Origin: Branchiostoma floridae
Lineage: Eukaryota > Chordata > Leptocardii > Amphioxiformes > Branchiostomatidae
DNA: 64,000 bases
Assembly (NCBI RefSeq): GCF_000003815.2
Contig: NC_049980.1
Location: 34,286,326 to 34,350,325 of the forward strand
Direction: 5' to 3'
Shown: positions 28,180 to 39,447 of the stretch, piece by piece
Layout: each line of letters starts with the position of its first letter
Numbering within the stretch: position 1 is the stretch's first letter
The notes under the pieces: model-generated
Seen by the model: only the letters and a program-made list of their open reading frames with translations
Database searches by the model: none
What the model was told of the DNA's origin: nothing
Made by a program: the position numbers and the translations under genes

Positions 28180-30700
28180 TTTACGTAAGCCCTTGTATTT
28201 AGAACCATATGCCTTGGAGACTTGTCAGTTATCAGGGGATATCAAACATTGTACATGTCATTGATCGGTGCATGTTGTACACATTATTGATTGAGGTGAT
28301 AGCGTTGTACCAAGATGTGCCTGAGGTTTGCACAGCCTTCTCAACCCTGAGCACTGGTAGCCCTGGTATTTAGGGGTGATGCAACAACAGTTAGCACCTG
28401 CACCTAGACCCACAGTGAGAGAGCTCAAATAAAAATAAGGCTCTCAACCATTGAAATTCCTTTCTTGGTGGGATTTTATGTTTAATCTGGGCAGATTTGG
28501 AATGGCTATGGAAGGAAAGACCCTGTACTTGTTGAACCAGTTGTAAGAAATTACCTTTCTCCATCTAGGGTTTTTTTGCACCCCATGAGATAGTGGTATC
28601 ATTGCCAGATAGCTGTAATGTACATGTCATCGATCGGTGCATGTTTTATACGTTATTGATTGAGAAGATACCGTTGTATCAAGATGTGCCTGAGGTCGTG
28701 TATATGCACGGACTCCTCAACCCTCGACGTGTCACCTCCTGCCTATATATTATGTGTAACACTGGTAGCGCTGGTATGCTCTATAATTACCTCCATGAAA
28801 TGTCATGGAGGTTATGTTTTCACTAGCGTTTGTCTGTCTGTCTGTCAACAAGATAACTCAAGAACGGCTCGATGGATTGGTTTCATACTTGGTGTGTTGG
28901 TGGGGTGTGATGAAAGCTGAATTTGATTAGATTTGGGGCCCCCTAGCGGCTTTCCTTGGTACTGCAGCGCAACTTCATCATGTAAAATGCATAAATCATG
29001 TAAATGTGCAAGTCATTTGCATATAATTTACAAAAGCTCTTAATATTTCAGGTATGAGCTCGCCAAACTCTAGTTATGATAATGGCTTCTGCTGCAGATT
29101 TATCAATCGTTTACTGTAAACCTCGGAATTTTTTGCAGTGATTTTATTTTGGGGGAGACATCTGCACTGCATGCACAATTGTGTCTCTGCAAATGTTTTA
29201 CCATAAATGCAGTAAGACATCTGAGAATAATTTCAAACTTCAGCTTGAAAACTCAACTGAAAACCTCAACTCCTACCATCAAATCAAGTGCCTTCCAAAA
29301 ATTACTAGCAATGAATTTATCCGTGATAGAAAATTTTTAGAAAATCAACAAAATCAACTATAAACCCATTGAAAACATTCTACAAAGACATTTACTCCAT
29401 AAAAAAAATAAAATAAAAGCTCTGTTTAAACTGAACAACTCCATACAAATCACAGTACTATATTCATGTATTATTTGGTGTCATTGTTACTGTTACTGTA
29501 ACTGTTATAACAGTAGTAGTATCCAGTACTTGATTACTGTAAATTCATTTACGTTCGCGGGGGTTTAATTTCGGGAAAATTGACTGTTCATAGTGGTTTT
29601 AAGTTGCAGTAGCACCATGCACTATAGTCTCTTACTGCCATGGAAAAAATGTTTGCAGTATTCTTTATTTCGTGGTGAAGCGGCCACCACAAAAACCATG
29701 AACAGAAAACCACCGCAAACATTTCTGCATTACGGTATACTGCTGTGGGTCTCTGACACATGTGGGCTGCCGTCAGTTGTTCTCACAATCGAGCTTGTGT
29801 CCCGGAGGGAAGGTAGCAGATTTGATAATTGCTTCCAGGTCGCAGCATCTCTCCCCACGTAAACCGGCTGGAAGAAATTGCCTTACTCGCTCCTAGATCC
29901 ACTTACACATTCCGGTCACCGGGGGAAACGGGTTTTCTGCTTCAATTGAGCTGCACGCGTGTTCTGGAAGGTCTCCAGATCTTCATAACTGTGCCCGCAG
30001 CAGTTCAAAAGGAACATCTACAGCAAAAAAATCAATCCTATAGTCATGACTTCTCCTCTCATTGATTTTGTTATCTGAAAAATTGTTTCCTTTTTCTTTA
30101 TTGATAAACTACTGGTGAAGGATAGAAGCATTGATTTTTTTGGTGAAAGTTTATTATTCGGGGGGACTTCATCCATTATTTTCACAAAAGATAGCAGTCC
30201 AGAGTTATTCCTTCCCTTTACAGTAGCAGGAAAAATTCTTTTTTTTTTTCATTGAAGAGGCTCATCAGTCACTCCACGGTTACTCCATATTTTCTTAGAG
30301 CAATGACTGCTTTTAAAGGTAAGGTTAATAAACATACCTCCAAATTTTCGACGGCTGACAGTTCATATTGTTCACGGAGAGTGACCTAGTGACCTAGTCT
30401 CAATCTCTCTCGAGAGCACGAGACTAAATTTTGTTTTTTTTTACAGTTTAAACAATTCTGTAGTAAATGGAAAAATGCATAATTATTCATCATCACTTCC
30501 AGTAGATAGCCTCAAACAATACTTTGCAAAGATTAGGTGTGACACAGGACTGGTTAGGTGTGACAAGTCGTTCAATGTAATATAACATATGGAGATCCAA
30601 ATAAAACAAACAAACAAACAAACCAGCTGCTGCTGTACTGCTGCCGGAGGGTGGTTATACCGGCTATAACGGTACAGACAGATATTTGTGATGCTTTGAT
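28180..30700. other. Intergenic repeats, no gene seen
   Basis: About 28250-28350 is repeated, diverged, at 28615-28770 (GTGCATGTT, AGATGTGCCTGAGGT). A repeat beginning CCTCCATGAAATGTCATGG with (GTCT)n occupies about 28788-29075. A TACTGTAAA-family MITE copy lies at 29534-29737. A diverged relative of the 24552 MITE lies near 30300-30430. A LINE-tail motif (GGTTATACCGGCTATA) lies near 30651. No exon-like coding sequence was recognised. Confidence 0.5.
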
Positions 30701-30714
30701 TTCTTGGTAAGAGG

Positions 30715-31030
30715 TCACCACAAAAACTGCATAGTCAACCACGGCAAAAAAAAATTCAAGATTAACAGTAGTTTCCATGGTCATATCAGTCTGGTCAGGT
30801 ACATGTGTGTAAGTGAGTAGTCCACTGTGACACGGCTCAGTTTGAGACGGCTGCCCGTACAGATTTTCGTGGTTTATGAATTTGCAGCATCAGGTACTCC
30901 ACAGAAACTGCAAAATTAAATCCACCCCAAAAAATTTCAAGATTTACATTAGTTTCCATGGGCATATCAGTCTGGTCAGGTACATGTACATAAGTGAGTG
31001 ACACGGCTCAGTTTGAGAAGGCCGCCCGTA
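30715..31030. repeat. Tandem duplication of about 180 bp
   Basis: Segments 30715-30850 and 30895-31020 share CATATCAGTCTGGTCAGGTA, GACACGGCTCAGTTTGAGA and neighbouring words, in the same order. No coding meaning is apparent. Confidence 0.7.
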
Positions 31031-32210
31031 CAGAATACAGGTCAGTCTGTGACGGCCGCCCGTTCAGAATACAGAAGCTCTGCTTTAGTCAGCAGCCTGC
31101 ATGGCCTGCAGGGTCGGAGAGGTCCCTGTGTGGATGAGATACTTGGTGTGGCCACACAAAGTTATTTACTTGGTTTGGGGGCATTTGGTATTACTACATT
31201 TTGTTGTTGTTAAGTTGTAGAGGTTAGTATGCACTGAATCAGTTATATTACTGTTTTATTATAATAATACTGTTGTTTGTGTTTAGGTGAAAGTATTGCA
31301 ATCATAAATCACAGATGAAGCCAACTTAAATATCACTGTATTAAATTCACTGAGTATTGAAAAAGAATGGTCCTTATATTGAATGTTTTCATTATGTTTT
31401 TCCACATTTCCACACAAAAATCCTAAAACAACAATAGAAAGTATACTGATGTTGTATCTTAGTATGAACATGGTAGAAGATGAAGTGCACTTCACTGTTG
31501 ATTGCGATATGCATGTCAATGACAGAAATATAGAAAGTAGATTCCCTCATTTTAGACACATGAGTAGCACTGACATTTATATTTTTCATGCATTTTGACA
31601 AACCGACAATAGCTAAACCCATACAATCCTACATTTTCACCCAAGAAGCGAGAAGAAGCCGAACTTTTGTGTTAGACTAGATTTGTGATACTTTTATATG
31701 TATATATGTTGACTTGTTGTGACCTGTACTTAGCTCGGTTGGGCAAAACTGTACAATAAAGGTCTTCATTCATTCATTCAGTATTCTGTGTTGCTTGCAG
31801 GTTGAAGAGACCCCCATGTGGATAAGATACCTGCAGTGTCCTGAGATGATGGAGAAGTGTGGCTCTGAGGAGAGACATGTTTATCACACACACAGCAGCA
31901 GGGTGCAAGTCTACACACATCAATACAAGATGAAGTTACATCAACCTTATGTATCGAGATGAGGAACGGCAAGGCATGAAGTTGTTTTTTGACACTTGCC
32001 AGATAACAGCTAAAATTTGTGCTTTTCTAAGATCCTGTGTGGTCACACATTTGTGTTAGCTTATCTTCTCTAAGGTTCCTGCATGGCAACTACTTTGTTT
32101 CTTTATTTGTTTGCTTGCATTTTGGGCCAAAATTGCTTTTTTTATCTGATGGCATTTCAGTCTTATTACAGTCAGTTTCTTGTGGACCAAGAAAAGCCTG
32201 ACTCATGGCG
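31030..32210. other. Intergenic sequence with a retroelement tail
   Basis: Around 31680-31790 is a segment ending TACAATAAAGGTCTTC plus (ATTC)n, the form of a non-LTR retroelement 3' end. At 31800 a splice-acceptor-like TTGCTTGCAG precedes an open stretch (VEETPMWIRYLQCPEMMEK) of about 50 codons. A diverged relative of its start lies near 31120. I do not recognise it and give it little weight as an exon. Confidence 0.35.
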
Positions 32211-32214
32211 CCAG

Positions 32215-33237
32215 CTAGGGAGTATTCTAGATTTAGAAAGAGCTATAAAGGTTAGCAGAAAGAGCTAATTAAAAATCTTCTCGTAAAGAGCTAAAGTTAC
32301 TCAGAAAGGGCTAACTAACTACATTCACAAAAGCCTGTCAGAAAGAGCGGACTGCCTTAGTTTGTAAAGAGCTTCTCAGATAGACGAAAAGTTTCTCAAA
32401 AAGAGCAAAGTTTATTTTATAAAAAAGCTTGTCAAAAAGATAGAACTGCACTAAACCTTCTCAAAAACAACTGAAGCTAAAATCTCAGAACTGAAGGTTC
32501 TCAGAAAGAACTGAAACTTCTCAGAAAGAAGTGAAGCTTCTCAGAAAGACCTGAGGCTTCTCAGAAAGACCTGAGGCTTCTCAGAAAGACCTGAAGCTTC
32601 TCAGAAAGAACTGAAGCTTCTCAGAAAGACCTGAAGCTTCTCAAAAAGAACTGAAGCTTCTCAGAAAGACCTGAGGCTTCTCAGACACAACTGAAGCTTC
32701 TCATAAAGACCTGAGGCTTCTCAGAAAGACCTGAGGCTTCTCAGACACAACTGAAGCTTCTCATAAAGACCTGAGGCTTCTCAGAAAGACCTGAGGCTTC
32801 TCAGACACAACTGAAGGTTCTCAGAAAGAACTGAAGGTTCTCAGAAAGAACTGAAGGTTCTCAGAAAGAACTGAAGGTTCTCAGAAAGAACTGAAGCTTC
32901 TCAGAAAGAACTGAAGCTTCTCAGAAAGACCTGAAGCTTCTCAAAAAGAACTGAAGCTTCTCAGAAAGACCTGAGGCTTCTCAGACACAACTGAAGCTTC
33001 TCATAAAGACCTGAGGCTTCTCAGAAAGACCTGAGGCTTCTCAGACACAACTGAAGGTTCTCAGACACAACTGAAGGTTCTCAGAAAGAACTGAAGCTTC
33101 TCAGAAATGACTTATAAGTATGAAGCTTCTCTGAAACAACTGAAGAAACAACTGAAGAAACAACTGAAGAAACAACTGAAGCTTCTCCGAAAAACTGGAG
33201 CTTCTCAGAAACAACTGAAGCTTCTCAGAAAGAAGAA
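32215..33237. repeat. 20-bp minisatellite
   Basis: About 45 units of the type CTGAAGCTTCTCAGAAAGAA, with GGCTT/GGTTC and CCTG/ACAACTG variants. It is diverged at the left edge and most regular from 32500 to 33100. Blocks of several units are themselves repeated (the ACACAACTGAAGCTTCTCAT sub-block). The 20-bp unit does not preserve frame. Confidence 0.95.
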
Positions 33238-33601
33238 AGGTGATGTATTGTCACGTTGCCCCGAGCCGTGATAGCCCGGGTTCTGATTGATGCAGACGTA
33301 ACGAACCCCCGTGGAGCACCTCAAACACCCTTACCCAATTACCGGCCCTGTAACGAGATTACTCCCCCGCCCACAAAGTGGTTAAGTCGGGCGGACGGAG
33401 GCCAGTCATTAGCAGCTGCAGTGATGTCTAATCTGCTGTATCCCTGTTAATTGGTGCAGAGGGTCCAGTTAAGCACTACTGTCCAGTCCCGGGGGAGTTA
33501 GTCACATCTTGGAAATGCTGGCCAGAACTGATGTCCACATTCCTTTACCTAGCCCCTATTGTTGGCAGCAATTCCTTCAGTATACTGTATGCCCAAAAGC
33601 A

Positions 33602-33782
33602 TACTGTAAATGCAGAAATGTTCGCGGTGTGACCGCTTCACCGCAAACTTAAAACAACATTTTTCTATTATGGTATTAGACTGCAGTCTATGGTGTTACC
33701 GCGAACTTAAAACCACCGCGAAAAGTTCTTTTTCCGGCTACCGTAAAATTAAATCCCCACGAACTCAAACGCATTTACAGTA
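33602..33782. mobile_element. MITE, TACTGTAAA family copy 3
   Basis: Starts TACTGTAAATGCAG and ends GCATTTACAGTA, with inner AACCACCGCG and complementary stretches. It matches the elements at 26268 and 29534. A foldback-family arm (CAACTGGATGTGATTTTGG) follows at about 33918. Confidence 0.7.
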
Positions 33783-34049
33783 CTCATCATCATCATCATC
33801 ATTAGTCATCCTCTGAGGTGCAGCAAGTAAAGTTTGACTTCCAGAACAGTCTATCTTTCATCGCTGTGAGAAGTTCCAGGCCTTCTAGACCAGTTTCTGA
33901 CTCTACAAGCTACTCAACCAACTGGATGTGATTTTGGAAACGGTCAGATGTTTCAGACAACCATCCGGTGTCTGTTGTCAGTGACACTGGAGAATCTTGT
34001 TGGAGAGAGTTTTGGATTGATACACAGTAGAGATCTAGTTGGACTTTTG

Positions 34050-35476
34050 AAGAACTTCCTTCAGTATATCTGATGATTGCTCACTCACGGTCTTTCGTTA
34101 TGTTTGATTTGTTTGTCTCCACTGGGACTAAATTTTGCAGTAAAGAATTTTTTTGCAGTGCTTGAAATTTGCGGTTGAGACAGTACTGTCATCTTATATG
34201 GGATATGCATATTTGCGGGGTATTATGATTTTGCTGTGGAGAGGCCCCAGCAAAAAGGAAAACCACTGCAAACATTTCAAAATCTACTCAAGTGTTACTC
34301 GGCAGCAAATAAGCTCAAACATCGTAAAGAGTGAGTTATTGTCATAGTTTTTATATAGAATACTTTAAGGAGGTTATCATCAAGTTTTCATGAGTGGAGC
34401 AAGTAGCAAAAACTGCAACGTTGGCTTGATTGCTCAGTTACTGTCAGGCCATTTGAAATGTTCGGTTGTGTCAGGAACTTCTAGTATATCAGAATATCTA
34501 CAACTAAGGATTCTAAAGTTTTTATACATTGTACAAAATGTACATTGAAAATTGTTTCATGCAGTTATTCACTTCTTCTAAAGTATGTTATAATGTACAA
34601 GTATGAAGATGAAAGCGTTTAATGTCATTTTTAAAATTCCTATGAAAATGATGAGATATGAATCGTTGTGGTTAAACGGCTCCTGTATTGATTGATTGAT
34701 TGAGTGATTTTAAACTGTAAATTGTCTATCAAGCATTTGTACTCGGTATGTTTTTATATTTACAAGGTGGAGGGCATGTGAGTGGATTCAAGGTTCTATA
34801 TGATCTACAGAAATGTAATTCCTGCAACAGCATGTGATTTTTGATATCATATTTTGGATACAAGTGTTTTTGTAAGGGTAATTTGTGCTGTTGGTGGCTG
34901 TCATTTTTTATAATCAATTTTGTTGTTGTTGTAAACTTGATGTAATATCTAATTGTGCAGTTTAACAGGATTCATATATCCCTGATAGCAAAACTTCAAT
35001 GCAATGTAAGAATCAACGTCAATCAGGAATTCTCACCATAACCATGACAGTACATGTACAAGTCAAGGATTAATACAGTCACACCTCAAAGTTTACTTGT
35101 AGAGCCTACATGACTGAGTATGAACAGGGTATAACACACTTTTTAACATGATCTTTTGCAATCTTTTATCACGTGATGCAGTTGTCATACTTTTTGTAAT
35201 CTACCAAAGTCTGAAATGTGATCTAAGCTAAGAGTATAGCTAAGAATGACATAGCAAATGTCTCTACATTTTGTAAATTGTTTTGACACTGTAAAATGTT
35301 TTTAGAATCTATGACAGTATAATTTTGATGTAATAGCATTTTATAGAAATGGTGCTCAAGGCACGTGATTATTATTGTTTAGTTTTGGGCTATATCTGCT
35401 TACTTCTTTAAGTGTCAGCACCCACGACAGGAAATATTACATGTGTTTTCTACCCTTTCTGAGAAAAGCAAGTCTC
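34050..35476. other. AT-rich intergenic sequence, nothing recognised
   Basis: I see no exon, RNA gene or clear mobile element in this AT-rich stretch, apart from a weak TACTGTAAA-type MITE remnant before 34280 and short (TGAT)n at about 34690. Confidence 0.4.
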
Positions 35477-35481
35477 TTGAA

Positions 35482-35795
35482 CAAGGTTGGACAAGTTTTT
35501 TTTTAAAATTCACTTGTCCTCTTAGGCAAGCACATAAAAAAATTACTTGCCCCAAATTCTAATGTCACTGTTATGTGCATTTCACTTCCAGCAATGGAAT
35601 TCTTATTATTGCCTCTATTTTTCTATGTTGACCATTGCTTGATGTCATGACTGTAAAATGTGACAAGTAATCAAAATCTCACTCAATGGAAAAATCTTAC
35701 TTGTCCTATCGGACAAGTGCGGTAGGACATGCACTTGCCCGAACAGCACTTTCACTTGCCCTGGACAATAGGGCTAGTGGACTTGTCCAACCCTG
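35482..35795. mobile_element. hAT-like MITE with 5-bp TSD
   Basis: Ends CAAGGTTGGACAAGT and ACTTGTCCAACCCTG are 15-bp terminal inverted repeats with one mismatch. TTGAA is duplicated at 35477-35481 and 35796-35800. The interior repeats ACTTGTCC/GGACAAGT many times in both orientations. No transposase. Confidence 0.75.
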
Positions 35796-36548
35796 TTGAA
35801 TACTCAAAGTTCAACTATTTTCCTATGGCATGTTTCACTTTGGTCCTTTCTTTATAACATTTTGTAACGGTATTGATGGGAATAATGTGTCCAATATTAT
35901 AGTAATGTGGTGGTAGGTTAATTTTTTTTGCTGTTTGATTATTTCCGATTGTCAAATATAAAATGTGCCTTCCTATTTATACGATTTTCATACATGGTTA
36001 AAATGTACCAAATATCACTTTCAACTGTTTGTAATTAATGCAGTTTTCCCAATCCAAGATATGCAAAATCAAGGGGCTTTTCTAACCATGTTGTACAGAG
36101 CAGTTATTGCAATACTTACCAAAGTTAATTATAGTCATTGCAAATAGAATACATGTATCTTGAAAATTTTTGTACCAATGACTGCTGAATGTCCAGAAAA
36201 TCTCTATTTTACTCTTTTCATGAATAAAATATTCTGCTGATTAAACATTGTGTGTCAGTTTGTCTTTAGTGGCGGTACATGGGTCTATCTCAGGACGCCC
36301 GCTTTGTCTTCATTTTATCTGCTCACTCCATATTTCTTCCCTCCAAGAAATCCGATCACCACAAATTTAATTATCACGGCCTTCCGCGCACCTGCCATTT
36401 CTCCCGACATTGACAGGTTCAACACCCTCATGCTGATATCAGTCTCCTGCGCAGAGGGACCAGCGTCGTTAAATACTCGGGGGGGGGGGTGTTCTACGAC
36501 ACAGATTTTTTTTATTTTATTGTGCACTTTAAAAATGATAACATACAG

Positions 36549-38203
36549 CAAATTAAAGAAAACAACAGAACGTGCAGGGGGGAGAAAAAAAGCCGTGTGG
36601 CTTATATGTTTTATTTGCAAAATCATGCCCGAGGGCTAATTGCATATACAGTCTCAAGACCTAAGCTAATTACATATACAGTCTCAAGAACTAAGTCAAA
36701 GTCAAAGAAAATGCATAAAACTAGTGTCTAATCAAGTACATGGTATACAAACTCTTTCCCCGTCAAAATTTACAAATCATAATACAATTTAGTGGATATG
36801 AAGATTATACATCAAACAATAATAAACGAAGTGAAAATAATATAACCCAGTGATCATCATAACGCTGCAATTGATTTAACCATGAAAAACTGAAACTAGA
36901 CAAAACTAAACATAATCTCTGCTGTAGGAGAAATGTGGATATTTGAGCAGATGTGGCAGGCGGGAAGGGTTTGTGCGGATTCGGAGGTGTTTTGTACGGT
37001 TTTTGTTTTGTTCCGTGCCGGACTGGTCTTCCATTTCATCACACTTATCACCTAATTGTTTGACCGTTGGGGCAGCAAAAAGATTCGTTAACCAGCTTTT
37101 CTCCACCCTTCTCGGTTTTCTGTTCTTCTTAATAATGTTTCCCTTAGTGTCATGCCGTTCGGGTTTCTGTTAGAAAATTAAAAAAAAAAAAAAAAGTAAG
37201 AAATAAACACCACCAAACGCTAAAAAAAAATCCTACATCTACTCGACATTCAGGTACTTAGAGTAAGATACGCCTAAAAGCAGTTGCTCAAACAAATGGA
37301 CATGATTTTGGTAACGGTAAGACGTTTCGGATAACATTCATTACCTTTCTTCATCAGTGACACTGGAAAGATCTTGTTACAGAGAATTCATATTTAGCTG
37401 TGAATTGATATGCAAAAGTTTAAAAAGCCAAAAGGATCTAGTTGTCTGAGAAGTTTGACCGTTTCCAAAATCATATCCAGTTGCTTGGGTAACTTCCTTT
37501 TTGCCTACATCTGCTCTAAGATTACCCCAGTGTAGCCCCTTTCCTGCCGTGCCTGTGTTGCCACATTTCTGCTTACAAAGCGCCATTATGTCTCTATCTG
37601 CGGAGCTGTGGCAATATGCCACCTGCGCACCTTCCCACCAGCGGCTACAATTTGTTGCCATGCGCTTGGCATTGTTCCAGGAGAAATATCGCACAAGTAG
37701 CGATTAATAACGCTACATTGATCGTAAATGGGGCGTGCGGAAAGGGTGTTCTCTCCAGAGTTCCATCGGAACAAGCTCGTATTTTATGCGTTGTTCAATA
37801 TAGATAGCATTTTTAAAACCAAATAATATAACACTAGTTTACCTTTATCCGTTGGGTAACCTATATCCGTTGCTTATAAAAACGAGGTATTTGGGGGATA
37901 TCACGTTGAAGGACGTTATTTTCAAATTGCAATAATTTCAGTATATTGCAGTTTAAAACTACAAGCTATCTGCTTGAAGTGCCAAATTACCCTGTTTACA
38001 GAAACAACGCATATAGGTTACCCCGCGGATTAACTTGAACGAGCGTTACAGAAGATTGAAATACACGGTAATATATAAACCAAGAGGAAACAAAAACAAC
38101 TTGTAGAGGTTTAATGTAGGGACACAGAAGAAAGAGCATCACTTCTAGCATTGCCTACCTGCAATGGCCACCAATCAACTATGCAGATATGGGTAATACC
38201 CCT
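36549..38203. repeat. 1.65-kb duplication, copy 1
   Basis: It matches 41992-43645, apart from a one-base length difference in an A run near 37415. No coding gene is seen inside. It contains a foldback element (about 37290-37495) and a TIR element (37841-38035). The second copy begins and ends exactly at N runs. Confidence 0.9.
37841..38035. mobile_element. MITE with ATCCGTTGGGTAACC ends
   Basis: The left part TTATCCGTTGGGTAACCTATA and the right part TATAGGTTACCCCGCGGATTAA are imperfect inverted repeats around 195 bp. The same element is at 43283-43477 (in the duplication) and, diverged, at 58593-58770 in the RASGRF intron. Confidence 0.65.
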
Positions 38204-38434
38204 GTCACATTCGGCGAAAATCGATCGGACGACGATTCTGCGGCAATCGCCCGAGCCTCGCTTATGATGATAAATTTATTGCACAACAATTGTACAAGGT
38301 ACAAAGTATGGCTTATATGTGACAGGGACGGTTTTCAGGTGAACAATGAGCGCAACCCTCTGTAGCTGTCGATCTTAAATATGGCCGATCTTCCATCGAT
38401 ACGCCCGAAGATCGTGGATAAAGTGACAGGGGTA
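38197..38434. mobile_element. MITE with TACCCCTGTCAC ends and nested insertion
   Basis: TACCCCTGTCAC at the left and GTGACAGGGGTA at the right are perfect inverted repeats. Inside, 38267-38315 (TTTATTGCACAACAATTGTA...) matches a retroelement tail also found at 38840-38875, so it is probably a nested insertion. The right half recurs at 40432-40517. Confidence 0.65.
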
Positions 38435-39099
38435 TAACGCTGTTTAGTAAAGGACAACAATATAACACAAGAGGGCGAAATCCCAGTCTTAAATTTCCAG
38501 GTATCTTGAATCTTTGCACAATCAGCGGGGTGTTTTAAAATGGCCAATTTACCGACTCTAATGATGCTTAAGTTATAGTGTTCCCCGGCGTCGATGTGCA
38601 GAAGCGATGGTTATGTGACGATAGTGGAATAAATCACAGAGAAATTGTTTCCGCGAAGGGCGTAATTTTCACACTGATAATGCGGGGAAATTACGAATAA
38701 TTTTGTATGACGCATGGAGTGAAGTAAGAACAGAGAAAATCATTCTCAAAGTAAACGTTGCTTTGAAAGGTACAATATCCCATTCTTTTGTTTCTGTATG
38801 TTAGTGAGTATGTGTGTTTGGTAGATAATAGATAATAACTTTATTGCACAACAATTGTACAAGGTACAAAGTATGTCTTCATGATGTTCATAATTACAGT
38901 ACTGGAAATAAACATCTCCGTCATGTACATCGTAACCCACCTACCTGAAGGGGACCGCAGGTGATTCAGGCTTATTGGCGGTGTCTTCGATTTCCATTTT
39001 TTCTGGGTTTTATTGAAAGAACACTTGGCAGCCGGAGGACTGAATAACGTGTTCTGTACATTAAAATATACATTGAGAAATCAGACATTCAATAATGGG

Positions 39100-39149
39100 T
39101 TAAAAGATAACAGGCCTATATATATGTATGTATATATATATATATATAT

Positions 39150-39229
<80 letters not shown>

Positions 39230-39244
39230 CCTGTTATCTTTTAA
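39100..39244. repeat. Palindromic AT-rich repeat 1
   Basis: TTAAAAGATAACAGGCCTA on the left and its exact complement on the right flank about 100 bp of (AT)n: a single long hairpin of about 145 bp. Confidence 0.9.
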
Positions 39245-39284
39245 TAAATGATATCTTTACTGCACAACAAGTACAGTGCCAGCA

Positions 39285-39338
39285 CAATATAATCGGAACG
39301 GTCAACAAGGATGTTTTTAACTGCTTGTAATATATTTA

Positions 39339-39387
<49 letters not shown>

Positions 39388-39447
39388 CGGTATAATATAT
39401 ATTACAAGCAGTTAAAAACATCCTCGTTGACCGTTCCGATTATATTG
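39285..39447. repeat. Palindromic AT-rich repeat 2
   Basis: Arms of about 50 bp (CAATATAATCGGAACGGTCA ... ACTGCTTGTAATATAT) differ at one position and flank an (AT)n core. It begins 40 bp after the first palindrome. Confidence 0.9.

Noticed and set aside
31800-31965. Possible exon after TTGCTTGCAG (VEETPMWIRYLQCPEMMEK)
   Set aside because: An acceptor-like site and about 50 open codons, but no partner exon, no recognised family, and only a diverged non-coding relative near 31120.
37377-37807. Small ORFs within the 1.65-kb duplication
   Set aside because: One of them changes its C-terminus between the two copies through a one-base A-run difference, and none has a recognisable domain.
39013-39228. 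Tyr/Ile-repeat frame through the (AT)n tract
   Set aside because: A translation of simple AT repeat inside a hairpin.
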